The notes below the pieces were generated by a model. That model ran no database searches. It was given only the letters and a program-made list of their open reading frames with translations, and was not told the origin of the DNA. Shown here piece after piece: positions 26,282-34,714 of a stretch of 64,000 nt of DNA (positions are counted from its first letter, which is position 1; the number at the start of each line of letters is the position of its first letter). The DNA is from UBA5796 sp040752455 (GTDB lineage Bacteria > Chloroflexota > Anaerolineae > Anaerolineales > Villigracilaceae), in NCBI GenBank assembly GCA_049324115.1, contig JBMOMN010000020.1, forward strand, positions 248,001 through 312,000. The letters are read 5' to 3'. The position numbers and the translations under genes were made by a program.

Positions 26282-27544
26282 ATGGCACTAGACCTTTCAG
26301 TCATTCGCAGTCAGTTCCCTTCGCTGAACAGACCGGCTATTTTCCTTGATAACCCGGGTGGAACTCAAATTGCCCAACAATCTCTTGACCGGATAAACAA
26401 GTATCTCCTGGAATGCAACGCCAACCATGAAGGCGCTTTTGCAACGAGCATCGAATCCGATGCTGTTTTGGAAGAAGCCCACCAGGCCATGGCAGATTTT
26501 TACAATGCCGCCAGCGCCGATGAGATCGTATTTGGGGCGAACATGACCACCCTGACCCTCCACATCAGCCGGTCAATCTCCCGGACGTGGAGCGAAGGTG
26601 ACGAAATTGCAGTGACCCGCCTCGATCACGATGCCAACGCCACGCCCTGGGTGCTTGCGGCGCAAGACCGGGGCTGCAAAGTCAATTGGGTGGATTTTGA
26701 TATCGAAGACGGCACGTTAAACCTGGACAGTTTACGGCATGCGCTTGATCGAAAACCCAAGTTTTTGGCTGTAGGTTACGCTTCCAATGCGTTGGGAACC
26801 ATCAACCCTATATCGAAGATCATCAGGATGGCGCATGAAGTTGGGGCGCTCGTCTATGTTGATGCCGTTCAATATGCCCCGCACGGCCTGATCGATGTCC
26901 AGAAACTGGATTGTGATTTCCTGGTTTCTTCGGCGTACAAATTTTTTGGGACCCACGCCGGTATTCTGTACGGTAAACGCGAGCTGCTGGACCAGTTGTT
27001 TGCTTACAAGGTGCGCCCGGCATCCAATAAGTTGCCTTACAAGTTCGAAACCGGCACCCAAAACCACGAGGGGATCGCAGGCGTGTTGGGCGCGATCGAG
27101 TATTTCGAGTGGCTTGGGAAGGAATTCGGGAGCGAGCACATGGAAAGCCTTGTGGAAGAAGGCTATACCGGCCGGAAGATGGAACTCAAAAAGGGCATGA
27201 CGGCGATACGCGCTTACGAGTTCGAATTGAACCGGGCGCTGCTTGCTGCGCTGGGATCCGTCCCGGGCCTGAGACTCTACGGCCTGACCGACCCTCGCCG
27301 TTTGGACGAGCGCGTGGCGACCTTTGCTTTTCGGCTAAAAGATTTGCACCCCCGCCTGGTCGCTGAAAAGCTGGCCGAGGAAAACATCTACGTCTGGGAT
27401 GGCAACTATTACGCTCTCAACGTTACAGAGCGGCTGGGCCTGGAAGAAAGCGGCGGGATGGTACGCGTCGGCGCAGTGCATTACAACACCTTGGATGAAG
27501 TGGAAAAGCTCAAAGCTGCCTTATTGAAAATTAGCAAAGAATAG
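26282..27544 (+). CDS. Cysteine desulfurase-like aminotransferase class V
   Basis: A PLP enzyme of 420 residues. The opening LDNPGGTQIAQQSL and the PLP-Lys segment FLVSSAYKFFGTHAG identify a class V aminotransferase close to SufS. Features such as LDHDANATPW and YVDAVQYAPHG match the SufS-like branch named after VC1184, whose substrate is unproven. A GGAGG site precedes the ATG at 26282. No SUF or ISC scaffold gene is nearby, so a role in sulfur transfer is not established. Confidence 0.88.
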   Translation: MALDLSVIRSQFPSLNRPAIFLDNPGGTQIAQQSLDRINKYLLECNANHEGAFATSIESDAVLEEAHQAMADFYNAASADEIVFGANMTTLTLHISRSISRTWSEGDEIAVTRLDHDANATPWVLAAQDRGCKVNWVDFDIEDGTLNLDSLRHALDRKPKFLAVGYASNALGTINPISKIIRMAHEVGALVYVDAVQYAPHGLIDVQKLDCDFLVSSAYKFFGTHAGILYGKRELLDQLFAYKVRPASNKLPYKFETGTQNHEGIAGVLGAIEYFEWLGKEFGSEHMESLVEEGYTGRKMELKKGMTAIRAYEFELNRALLAALGSVPGLRLYGLTDPRRLDERVATFAFRLKDLHPRLVAEKLAEENIYVWDGNYYALNVTERLGLEESGGMVRVGAVHYNTLDEVEKLKAALLKISKE

Positions 27545-27610
27545 GTGCGCCTTCAAGCTGGATTCGTGCAATAATGTAAACGCAGGTTTTTCGTTCGAGC
27601 GGAGGGCACT

Positions 27611-28795
27611 ATGGTTTCTCCTGATGCGAAACTATCGGCCTTGCAATGCCCGCAGTGCGGGGCGGCCATCCAGCCGGGCGTGGAAGGATGTCTCGTTTGC
27701 CAGTATTGCGGCTCCAGCCTGATCTGGTCCAAGCCGGGGATGGGACAGGGCCAGCCCCAGGTCCCGACGGCGGCGCGGGGGATGCGCTTGAGACAATTCA
27801 CTTACACTGATACTCAGGGCACCGGCATGGAATTGTTCCGCATGTTGATCCCCAGTGGCTGGCAATTCCAGGGAGGCTGCCGCTGGCTGCTGGACAATCC
27901 CGGTATGCCTGCGGTCGTAGTCTTCGAAATTTCCAACCCTCACGGAGCGGAGATGTTCTCGGTGCTGCCGAATATGAATTTCACTTGGAACAAGAATGCG
28001 CTGGGGGGATTCTTGCAGCCGGTCGGGTCGCGCCATTTCGGGGCGGAAGTGCGTCCGCCGGTGGGGGCGGCTCAAGCCCTGCGGGAGTTGGTGCTGCCGC
28101 GCAACCGTTCTAGCGTGGAGGGGCTGGCGGTTCTGGCCGAAGAGCCTCAGCCGGACCTGCCTCGGCTGGTCAAATCGGAAGCGCCGGTCAGCGGAGGTTC
28201 AGCCGAGGGCGGCAAGGTTCGCATCCGCTATTCCCGTCAGGGCTGCCAGTACGACGAAGATATTTACGGTGTGGTCGAGATCTTTCGCGCTCCGATCGCC
28301 TCCATGTTTGGGGTTAGCGAACTCTTGATCTGGTACGTGGATTATCTTTTTGCCTTCCGGGCCGCGACGGGATTGCTGGACGCGGCGATGGACTTGTTCA
28401 AAGTGATGATCGGTTCGTTCCAACTCAACCCGCACTGGTACGCAGCATTCAAGTCCGTAGCGCAGTTCCTGGCCCAGCAACAGATCCAGCGCATCCACCA
28501 CATCGGACAGATCGGCCAGATCCTGGCCCAGGCAGGCAGCCAGATCAGGGAACAGAACCTGAACGACTGGTACGCCCGCCAGCAGGTCTATGACCGGCTC
28601 TCCACCGACTGGAGCCGGACCATCCGGGGCGTGGACGCCTTTTTCGATCCGCACCGCCAGGAGGTGGTGGAACTGCCGTCCGGTTATGGGCAGGCCTGGG
28701 CCAACGACCTAGGCGAGTACGTCCTGACCGAAGACCCCAATTTCAACCCCAATCTGTATTCCAATCAACACTGGGAGCCGATGACCCAACAATGA
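27611..28795 (+). CDS. Zinc-ribbon protein of unknown function
   Basis: A protein of 394 residues. A zinc ribbon with CPQCG at residues 13-17 and CQYCG at about 30-34 is followed by a low-complexity linker and a globular part containing MLIPSGWQFQGGCRWLLDNP and VVFEISNPHG. The C-terminal half is Gln-rich and helical (QFLAQQQIQRIHHIGQIGQILAQAGS) and ends with a WSRTIRGVDAFFDPHRQEVVELPSGYGQAW segment. No signal peptide or catalytic motif is seen. The GGAGGG site supports the start. The function is unknown; related sequences occur as orphan genes in other bacteria. Confidence 0.8.
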   Translation: MVSPDAKLSALQCPQCGAAIQPGVEGCLVCQYCGSSLIWSKPGMGQGQPQVPTAARGMRLRQFTYTDTQGTGMELFRMLIPSGWQFQGGCRWLLDNPGMPAVVVFEISNPHGAEMFSVLPNMNFTWNKNALGGFLQPVGSRHFGAEVRPPVGAAQALRELVLPRNRSSVEGLAVLAEEPQPDLPRLVKSEAPVSGGSAEGGKVRIRYSRQGCQYDEDIYGVVEIFRAPIASMFGVSELLIWYVDYLFAFRAATGLLDAAMDLFKVMIGSFQLNPHWYAAFKSVAQFLAQQQIQRIHHIGQIGQILAQAGSQIREQNLNDWYARQQVYDRLSTDWSRTIRGVDAFFDPHRQEVVELPSGYGQAWANDLGEYVLTEDPNFNPNLYSNQHWEPMTQQ

Positions 28796-28847
28796 GAGAG
28801 ATGCCCATTCCCCCTGATCGTCACCGGGGCCAAACGACAAGCCGCCC

Positions 28848-28930
28848 GATCCATGGATCGAACGGCCTGCCGTTAAAACGACAAACGCCTGGGTGAGGGG
28901 GGCACCCAAACGTTTGTCGCTTTTATAATA
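28848..28930 (+). terminator. Palindrome and terminator after the zinc-ribbon gene
   Basis: CGATCCATGGATCG (28848-28861) is a perfect 14-bp palindrome. It is followed by a strong terminator: CGACAAACG (28879-28887) pairs with CGTTTGTCG (28911-28919), with an inner TGGGTG/CACCCA stem, then a TTTT run. Confidence 0.88.
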
Positions 28931-28985
28931 ATACAATTGCCTACAAAAAGCAAGACTTTTGTCTATGAATTACCTTAAAATATTG

Positions 28986-29057
28986 TGCCCCGGGCGGGAA
29001 TCGAACCCACATCTAAGCCTTAGGAGTGCCTTGTTCTGTCCTTTGAACTACCAGGGC
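28986..29057 (-). tRNA. tRNA-Arg (anticodon CCT)
   Basis: On the minus strand GCCCTGG pairs with CCGGGGC in the acceptor stem. The D arm is GTTC/GAAC with a GG in the loop, the anticodon loop is CTCCTAA (CCT, read CCU), and the T arm is GTGGG-TTCGAAT-CCCGC. The anticodon stem AGGCA/GGCTT has one G-T wobble and an A-G mismatch at 31-39. CCA is not encoded. Length is 72 bases. Confidence 0.88.
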
Positions 29058-29144
29058 GGCAGCCGGGATTATAGCATCCCTGCTTTTTCGTAACAAGTGT
29101 TTTTTCCCCGAAATGACACTCATCAAAACTGTCAGGCTGATAAC

Positions 29145-29173
29145 TTGCTTTTCATATTGTGCATTGTTATACT
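29145..29173 (+). promoter_or_regulatory. Promoter of the kinase gene, leaderless configuration
   Basis: TTGCTT at 29145-29150, a 17-base spacer and an extended -10 TGT-TATACT ending at 29173. The ATG begins 7 bases later at 29181, so little or no 5' leader is expected. Confidence 0.7.
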
Positions 29174-29180
29174 TGACAGT

Positions 29181-31274
29181 ATGACTCCGGAGAAAATTGG
29201 GCAGTATACGATCATCAAGGAACTCGGGCGCGGGGGAATGGCAACCGTCTACTTGGCAAAAGATCCCCGATTCGACCGGGAAGTCGCACTGAAAGTGTTG
29301 CCGCGTGAGTTCCTGCACGACCCCCAATTCCGGGTGCGCTTCGAGCGCGAAGCCAGGACGATTGCCGCCCTGGAACACGCCGCCATCGTGCCGGTCTACG
29401 ACGTGGGCGAAGACGAAGGCCAGCCTTACTACGTGATGCGTTACATGACCGGCGGGTCGCTCTCCGACCGGCTCAAGAAAGGTTCCTTCAGCATCGAACA
29501 GGCCGCGAAGGTGATGCAGCGCCTGGCCTCCGCCCTGGACGAGGCCCACGCCAAAGGCATCGTCCACCGGGACCTGAAACCGGCCAACATCCTTTTCGAC
29601 AAGGGCGGCGAACCTTACATCTCCGATTTCGGGATCGCCAAGCTGACCCAGTCCCAGACCAACGTGACCGGCAGCGCCATCGTCGGCACGCCCAGCTACA
29701 TCAGCCCGGAGCAGGGCCAGGGCATGCCCGTGGACGGGCGGGCCGACATCTACGCCCTGGGGACGATCCTGTTCGAGATGCTCAGCGGGCGGACGCCTTA
29801 CGAAGCCGATACCCCCATGGGCCTGGTGGTCAAACACATCACCGAACCCGTCCCGCACATCCTGGATTTCAATCCCAACCTGCCCGTCGCCATTGACAGC
29901 GTCATCAAGAAAGCCATGGCCAAGGACCGCGAGGAGCGTTTCCAGACCGCAGGGATGCTTTCGAACGTGCTCGACGCGGTGGTTGCGGGCGAAGCTCTCG
30001 ATCTCGACTCCACGCTCGCCAAAAAGACCCATATCGCCAAGACCCGCATCGGCGGGGCAAAAATCGCAGACGAGGCCGCCGCGCCCGCAGCACCCAAGAA
30101 GTTCAACCTGGCCCTGGTCTGGGTCCCGGCCCTGATCCTCATCGTCGGGCTGGGACTGGTGGGGCTGGCCTTTGCGAGCGACAAACTCCTGCCCTTCACC
30201 AAAGCCGAACCGACCGGAACCAATACGCAGCCGGCGGCCTTCGCCCAGCCGTCAGCCACAGACAGGCCCGCGCTGGAGCCGACAGCCTCACCGGTCCCGG
30301 CTACCGAAGCGCCGACCGAGGCCCCCTCTGCCACCCTCGAACCGACTCCCGCCGTCCTCACCCTCGGCGGCGCGGACATGATCGCCCTCATCGCCAACAA
30401 CGAAATCTGGACCATGAACATGGACGGCAGCGACCCGGTCCAGTTGACGGTTGACAGGCGGGAGAAGTCCGATCTGCAGTGGCTCCCGGACGGCAAGACC
30501 ATCCTCTACATCAGCGGCAAATGTATCAACACGGTGGAAATCGAAAAAGGGATCGTCAACACCATCACCTGTTTCGAGTCCGCCGAATACCTCGACGCGG
30601 TGCGCGTCTCGCCCGACGGGACCCAGGTGGCCCTCAGCCTCAACCGGGAACTGTTCATCATCCCCTTCGACCTTGAGCGCTTGTCCGCCGCCCGCATCCG
30701 CAGCGACCTGGTCAAGGAAGATACCTGCCTGGTTTACACCAGCCACGCCGTCGAAGAGGTGCGCTGGGCCACCGACGGCGGGCGGATCGCCATCATCCTG
30801 CGCGGGGTGAGCGGCAACAAGCGGGTTGACCTCGTCCGCATCCTGGACATCTCCCACTGCATGGACGCCGACCCCGCCCTGAAAGACGAGTTCCCCGGCC
30901 AGCGCTTCGATTTCAGCGGCCCCGAAATGCCCGATTTCGACTGGGACGGCAACCTGTTGTTCCTGATGAACAGCGACAAACGCAACGGCGGTTTCGGCTA
31001 CCTCTACACGTACAATACCGAAACCCACAAAGGTATCCCGCTCACCCCGCTGGGAAGCTGCTGCTACCGCGACGTGCGCTGGAGCCCGGACGGGCGCTAC
31101 GTGATCGTGACCTTCCAGGATGAAACCTTGGGGGCCGCCGCCCCGATCCAGCTTTACCTGATCCCCTACGGAGTGATCGCGGCGGGCGGCACTTTCGATC
31201 CCATCCCCCTGCCGCCGGATTTCTTCCGCAACCCGCGCGAGAGAACCCAGCCCGCCTTCAGGCCGTCCCCCTGA
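29181..31274 (+). CDS. Membrane Ser/Thr protein kinase with TolB-like sensor
   Basis: A protein of 697 residues. A Hanks-type kinase spans about 8-270: glycine loop LGRGGMATVYLAKD, VALKVL Lys, HRDLKPANILFD catalytic loop, SDFGIAKL, and GTPSYISPEQ activation segment. One membrane helix lies near 308-333. The outer part has a Thr/Pro-rich linker and, from about residue 403, PD40/TolB-like beta-propeller repeats (WTMNMDGSDPVQLT, VRWSPDGRYVIV). This is the PknB-like receptor plan with a propeller in place of PASTA repeats. The signal sensed is unknown. It converges on pyrD with no gap. Confidence 0.94.
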   Translation: MTPEKIGQYTIIKELGRGGMATVYLAKDPRFDREVALKVLPREFLHDPQFRVRFEREARTIAALEHAAIVPVYDVGEDEGQPYYVMRYMTGGSLSDRLKKGSFSIEQAAKVMQRLASALDEAHAKGIVHRDLKPANILFDKGGEPYISDFGIAKLTQSQTNVTGSAIVGTPSYISPEQGQGMPVDGRADIYALGTILFEMLSGRTPYEADTPMGLVVKHITEPVPHILDFNPNLPVAIDSVIKKAMAKDREERFQTAGMLSNVLDAVVAGEALDLDSTLAKKTHIAKTRIGGAKIADEAAAPAAPKKFNLALVWVPALILIVGLGLVGLAFASDKLLPFTKAEPTGTNTQPAAFAQPSATDRPALEPTASPVPATEAPTEAPSATLEPTPAVLTLGGADMIALIANNEIWTMNMDGSDPVQLTVDRREKSDLQWLPDGKTILYISGKCINTVEIEKGIVNTITCFESAEYLDAVRVSPDGTQVALSLNRELFIIPFDLERLSAARIRSDLVKEDTCLVYTSHAVEEVRWATDGGRIAIILRGVSGNKRVDLVRILDISHCMDADPALKDEFPGQRFDFSGPEMPDFDWDGNLLFLMNSDKRNGGFGYLYTYNTETHKGIPLTPLGSCCYRDVRWSPDGRYVIVTFQDETLGAAAPIQLYLIPYGVIAAGGTFDPIPLPPDFFRNPRERTQPAFRPSP

Positions 31275-32303
31275 TTACACCCCCCGCACGATCTTCTTCA
31301 CCAGCCCCGGCCCGGCATAGACCAGCCCGGTATAGACCTGCACCAGCGCCGCCCCTTTGTCGAGGCGGCGTTTTGCGTCATCGGGACCCATGATCCCGCC
31401 CGCGCTGATTACCGGGATTTGGCCGTTCACCCGGCGAACGGCTTGATCCAGCACCGCCTCGGCCTGGACCCGGAGCGGGCTGCCGCTTAACCCGCCGGCC
31501 TCCATCTGACGCGGCGAGCGCAGGCCCTCGCGGGTGAGGGTCGTGTTCGTGGCGACCACGCCGTCCATATTGGCGGACAGGATCACGTCCAGGGCGCTTT
31601 CGAGGTCGGCGTCGCTCAGGTCGGGGGCCAGTTTCACCAGCAGCGGGATGCGCTTCTCGAGGCGCTTCTCCTCCAATTTCCGCTGGTGGTCGAGTTGCGA
31701 CAGCAGGCTGTACAGGGCCTCGCGTCCCTGCAACTGGCGCAGGCCGACCGTGTTGGGCGAACTGACGTTGATGGTCAGGTAATCGGCCAGCGGGGCAAAG
31801 TTGCCGAGCAGTTCGAGATAGTCGAAGACGGCCTCTTCGTTGGGCGTGTCCTTGTTCTTGCCCAGGTTGACTCCCAGGACGATGTTCGGGCGGCGGAGCC
31901 TGGCCTTGTAATGCTTTTTGAGGGTACGCATGACCTTCTCGGCTCCCTGCGAGGGGAAGCCCATGCGGTTGATGACGGCCTCATCCTCCACCAGGCGAAA
32001 GAGACGCGGCCTGGGGTTGCCCGGCTGCGGGCGGGGCGTGACCGTGCCGACCTCGACGTGACTGAAGCCGAGGTTGGCCAGCCCGCGCAGGGCGGCCGCA
32101 TCCTTGTCGTAGCCCGCCGCCAGCCCGACCGGATTCTTGAAGGTCAGCCCAAAGGCTTCGACGGGTTTGTAGGGTGTGGAAAACAGCACCTGCAAAACGG
32201 CCATCAGCGGCTGGTGCCCGGCGAGGCGCATCAGTTGCAGGGTGAGGTGGTGGGCGGTCTCGGGGTCGAGGCGGAAGAGGAGGGAGCGGAGGAGGGTGTA
32301 CAT
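31275..32303 (-). CDS. pyrD: Dihydroorotate dehydrogenase (quinone), class 2
   Basis: A protein of 342 residues that oxidises dihydroorotate to orotate with FMN and passes electrons to quinone. The N-terminal membrane-associating helix MYTLLRSLLFRLDPETAHHLTL marks class 2. The FMN and substrate motifs are NPVGLAAGYDKDA, VGTVTPRPQPGNPRPRLFRL, NINVSSPNT-like TINVSSPNT with the catalytic Ser, and ISAGGIMGPDDA. It is the first member of a set of pyrimidine genes on this strand and links to the quinone pool used by the respiratory genes further right. Confidence 0.96.
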   Translation of the reverse strand: MYTLLRSLLFRLDPETAHHLTLQLMRLAGHQPLMAVLQVLFSTPYKPVEAFGLTFKNPVGLAAGYDKDAAALRGLANLGFSHVEVGTVTPRPQPGNPRPRLFRLVEDEAVINRMGFPSQGAEKVMRTLKKHYKARLRRPNIVLGVNLGKNKDTPNEEAVFDYLELLGNFAPLADYLTINVSSPNTVGLRQLQGREALYSLLSQLDHQRKLEEKRLEKRIPLLVKLAPDLSDADLESALDVILSANMDGVVATNTTLTREGLRSPRQMEAGGLSGSPLRVQAEAVLDQAVRRVNGQIPVISAGGIMGPDDAKRRLDKGAALVQVYTGLVYAGPGLVKKIVRGV

Positions 32304-32337
32304 CAGTATCCAGTGTTCAGTATCCAGTCATCAGTTT
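32304..32337. repeat. Spacer repeat between pyrD and the Nudix gene
   Basis: The gap is made of CAGTATCCAGTGTTCAGTAT-like iterations. The same CAGTCATCAGTTTTCAGT string recurs at 51288-51306. Confidence 0.6.
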
Positions 32338-32961
32338 TCAGTCGAACGCCGCAGGGCGGTTGGGGGTTTCGATGTGGGCAAAGGCTTCCCGGATCATGCG
32401 CTCGCTGGTGCGCGAGGTCGAGAGCGGCGGCAGGGATTCGAGGTCGAAGAAGTCCACGGCCAGGGTTTCGAGGCTGGGGGTCGGCTCGCCGCCAAGTATC
32501 TCACACAAAAAGACGATCTTGTAGGCATGGTAGAACTCCAGTGGCGCGAAGCGGTTGGCGTCGTAGATTCCGATAACTTTCGCCGCCTTGACCAACAACC
32601 CGCTCTCCTCCCGCACTTCCCGCTCGACCATCCCGGAGGGTTTGTCGCCGATGTCGGCCCAGCCGCCGGGCATGGCCCAGCGCCCGTCGGCCTTTTCCTG
32701 CACCAGCAGGATCCTCCCGTCCCGAATGACCGCCCCGCGCACGTCGATCTTGGGCGTGGCGTACCCGGCCTGCATCGAGAAACTCGCCGAAACGGATTCA
32801 ACTTCCAGGTCCGATTGGCCGGCGATGATCTCGGCGCTGAGTTCTTTCAAACGATGGTAACGCTCAAGGTCGTACTCGTTCTTGCTGTAGGTCAGGCCGC
32901 ACTGCGAGATGGAGAAGAGTTCGCGGGCCAGAGCCAGCCATTTGGGGATGATGTTTTCCAT
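32338..32961 (-). CDS. Nudix hydrolase with N-terminal NUDIX_N2-like domain
   Basis: A protein of 207 residues. A helical N-terminal domain of about 60 residues (IPKWLALARELFSISQCGLTYS) precedes the Nudix fold. The Nudix box is GWADIGDKPSGMVEREVREESGLLV, matching GX5EX7REUXEEXGU with its first Glu replaced by Pro-Ser spacing; the REVREESG core is intact. Related enzymes hydrolyse ADP-ribose or nucleoside diphosphates. It shares a strand with pyrD, and their ends are joined by spacer repeats. The substrate is not known. Confidence 0.88.
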   Translation of the reverse strand: MENIIPKWLALARELFSISQCGLTYSKNEYDLERYHRLKELSAEIIAGQSDLEVESVSASFSMQAGYATPKIDVRGAVIRDGRILLVQEKADGRWAMPGGWADIGDKPSGMVEREVREESGLLVKAAKVIGIYDANRFAPLEFYHAYKIVFLCEILGGEPTPSLETLAVDFFDLESLPPLSTSRTSERMIREAFAHIETPNRPAAFD

Positions 32962-32999
32962 AAAGAATAACGCACTGGTGAATGCGCGTCTCGTTCCTT

Positions 33000-33212
33000 C
33001 TACAAATCTTTGGGGGTCAACCCTGTTACTTTGGCCACCCTTGCCAACATCTTTGGCCCAATCTCTTCGTTATCATGAAAAGCGAACACAACATCGGTCC
33101 AATCCGGGCGTTCCAGCACTTTGTGGGAACCTGTCTGGCGTTTGACTTTCCAACCAATTCGCAACAAGGCAGCCAGCAAACGCCGGGCTTTGACTGTTTT
33201 CCAGTCGCTCAT
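33000..33212 (-). CDS. hicA: HicA family toxin
   Basis: A 70-residue mRNA interferase candidate. The double-stranded RNA-binding-like fold shows LLAALLRIGWKVKRQTGSHKVLE with the catalytic His in GSHKV. Its start overlaps the end of the hicB gene by 4 bases. The order here is antitoxin first, then toxin, the reverse of classical hicAB but common. The pair sits between the Nudix gene and an MNT gene within the pyrimidine region. Confidence 0.88.
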   Translation of the reverse strand: MSDWKTVKARRLLAALLRIGWKVKRQTGSHKVLERPDWTDVVFAFHDNEEIGPKMLARVAKVTGLTPKDL

Positions 33213-33412
33213 GCCATCGCAAAAGTAAACATCAAAGACGGGGCGCTTTCACCGTTTTCGAGCCGGTCGGCAATCACGCGCAAAGCCAACGCCTGCGCGT
33301 GGGCAGCGGCATCATCGGCGTCCTTGCCGTAAGCCAACACGCCCGGCAATTCTTTCACTTCTGCCAGCCAACGCCCGTCTTCTTCCTGTTCGTATTCGAC
33401 GGTAAATTTCAT
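33209..33412 (-). CDS. hicB: HicB family antitoxin
   Basis: A 67-residue partial RNase H-like fold: MKFTVEYEQEEDGRWLAEVKELPGVLAYG followed by DADDAAAHAQALALRVIADRL, typical of short HicB proteins without a DNA-binding tail. It would neutralise HicA encoded just downstream. A -10 box TATAAT reads on the minus strand at 33437-33442, 25 bases before the start. Confidence 0.88.
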   Translation of the reverse strand: MKFTVEYEQEEDGRWLAEVKELPGVLAYGKDADDAAAHAQALALRVIADRLENGESAPSLMFTFAMA

Positions 33413-33554
33413 TGCGTCCTGCCTTTCTCTTGACTCATTATAGCAGAGTTGAGCGCGTAGCCCCCGCTTGCGCTTTGGATGAGAGCGATGAAGGTATGGT
33501 TTCGAGGCATTAAATCTCCTGCTTGCCCGTTATTTTAACATGGGTGGATGCGTG

Positions 33555-33560
33555 TATAAT
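33555..33560 (+). promoter_or_regulatory. -10 box of the MNT gene, leaderless configuration
   Basis: A perfect TATAAT ends 6 bases before the ATG at 33567. No ribosome site is seen. Confidence 0.6.
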
Positions 33561-33566
33561 TTGGAT

Positions 33567-33950
33567 ATGGCACACACCGTGACGACCCTTTCACCATCAG
33601 ACCTGGATGTGTACCGCAAGGCGCTCAAAAATCGCCGCGTTGCGGTTGAAAGCCTTGCAAATTCGCGTTTCAAAAAGGCTTGCGAGGTTGCCGATCGCGC
33701 GGCTGCGTTGTTGAGGGAAGAGTTCAGTGTAAAAAAAGTGATGGTGTTCGGCTCATTGGTTCACCCTCACCTGTTCCATTCCCGCTCGGATGTAGATCTG
33801 GCCGTTTGGGGATTGGACGAACGACAGTATTTCAGGGCGGTCGGGATTTTGCAGAGTCTGGAGCCTGAAATCGAGGTGGATTTAATCGCCTTTGAAAAAG
33901 CAACCGGATCAATGCAGGAGGTCATTCTTCGCGAAGGGAAGGAACTGTGA
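33567..33950 (+). CDS. MNT-type minimal nucleotidyltransferase (antitoxin-like)
   Basis: A protein of 127 residues with the Pol-beta signature VFGSLVHPHLFHSRSDVDLAVWG (GSx..DxD) and a third acidic residue in EIEVDLIAF. MNT proteins of this size pair with HEPN RNases and inactivate them by AMPylation. The following gene overlaps it by 4 bases and begins like such a HEPN partner but is cut short. The ATG follows a TATAAT box directly. Confidence 0.88.
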   Translation: MAHTVTTLSPSDLDVYRKALKNRRVAVESLANSRFKKACEVADRAAALLREEFSVKKVMVFGSLVHPHLFHSRSDVDLAVWGLDERQYFRAVGILQSLEPEIEVDLIAFEKATGSMQEVILREGKEL

Positions 33951-34171
33951 GCGATTATACGGCCCTGGCGGGCCGCTTGCGCACCTCCCTTCAGGACGTG
34001 AAGGCCAGCGTCGACCGCGCCCTCCTGTTATCCGAAAAAGCGCACAAAAGCGGCGATGACGGCTACTGGGATGGCGTTGCCCTCAACCTGCATGGCTTTT
34101 ACACACATCCCAAAAACTTCCGCGTCGCCGCGATCTTCCCCTTCTCCACCTTCCCATTCTCTTCCCAGTAA
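33947..34171 (+). pseudogene. Truncated HEPN-domain toxin partner
   Basis: This GTG-started frame of 74 codons matches only the N-terminal helices of HEPN toxins (about 50 residues, ending DGYWDGVALNLHGFY). After about 34096 the sequence becomes the antisense of the pyrE 3' end and encodes an unrelated tail. The catalytic RxxxxH region normally lies further downstream and is missing. It is probably a remnant left when the module and pyrE were joined. The MNT gene remains intact. Confidence 0.75.
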
Positions 34172-34713
34172 TCCAATAATTGACCAATCGTCAGCACGGC
34201 GTGCAGGGTGTAGCCTGCCTCGGCCAGCGACTCCTTCGCCCCGGACTGCCGGTCCACCAGCACGACGACATCCTTGACGGCCAGCCCGGCGCCGGTCAGT
34301 TTTTCGATGGCCTCGAATTTGCTCCCGCCCGTGGTGGCGAGATCGTCAATCACGACGACGGTTTCCCCGGCCTGGTATTCGCCCTCGATCTCGGCTTTCG
34401 TGCCATAAGCCTTGGCTTCCTTGCGCGGGTAGATCATCGGGTAGTCTCCTGCGAGAGAGATGGCAGTGGCGATAGGGATTGCGGCGTAAGGCAGCCCCGC
34501 AATGCGGGAGAATTGGAGATTGGAGAGTAGAGGCAGGTAGGCCCGGGCGACTTCGGCGAGCAGTTTTGGGTGGGAGATGATCCGGCGCAGGTCAATGTAG
34601 ATGGGGGATTTGAGTCCCGATTTGAGGGTGAATTCGCCGAATTTGATGCAGCCGGCCGACAAGAGGCCGTCGGAGAGAGCAGAGAGCAGAGGATCAGGGA
34701 GTAGTGATTGCAT
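34099..34713 (-). CDS. pyrE: Orotate phosphoribosyltransferase
   Basis: A protein of 204 residues that makes OMP from orotate and PRPP. The PRPP loop is TVVVIDDLATTGGSK, and the substrate region is FTLKSGLKSPIYIDLRR and RKEAKAYGTKAEIEGEY. It ends 1 base before the pyrF start, so the pair is read together, with pyrF upstream. Its last 24 codons (EENGKVEKGKIAATRKFLGCV) overlap the truncated HEPN frame on the other strand, so its C-terminus may have been altered by the rearrangement. Confidence 0.95.
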   Translation of the reverse strand: MQSLLPDPLLSALSDGLLSAGCIKFGEFTLKSGLKSPIYIDLRRIISHPKLLAEVARAYLPLLSNLQFSRIAGLPYAAIPIATAISLAGDYPMIYPRKEAKAYGTKAEIEGEYQAGETVVVIDDLATTGGSKFEAIEKLTGAGLAVKDVVVLVDRQSGAKESLAEAGYTLHAVLTIGQLLDYWEENGKVEKGKIAATRKFLGCV

Positions 34714-34714
34714 C

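Noticed and set aside
28848..28861. 14-bp palindrome as a possible attachment site beside tRNA-Arg
   Set aside because: No integrase gene or duplicated tRNA end was seen near it, and a strong terminator directly follows, so it is better read as part of the 3' region of the zinc-ribbon gene.
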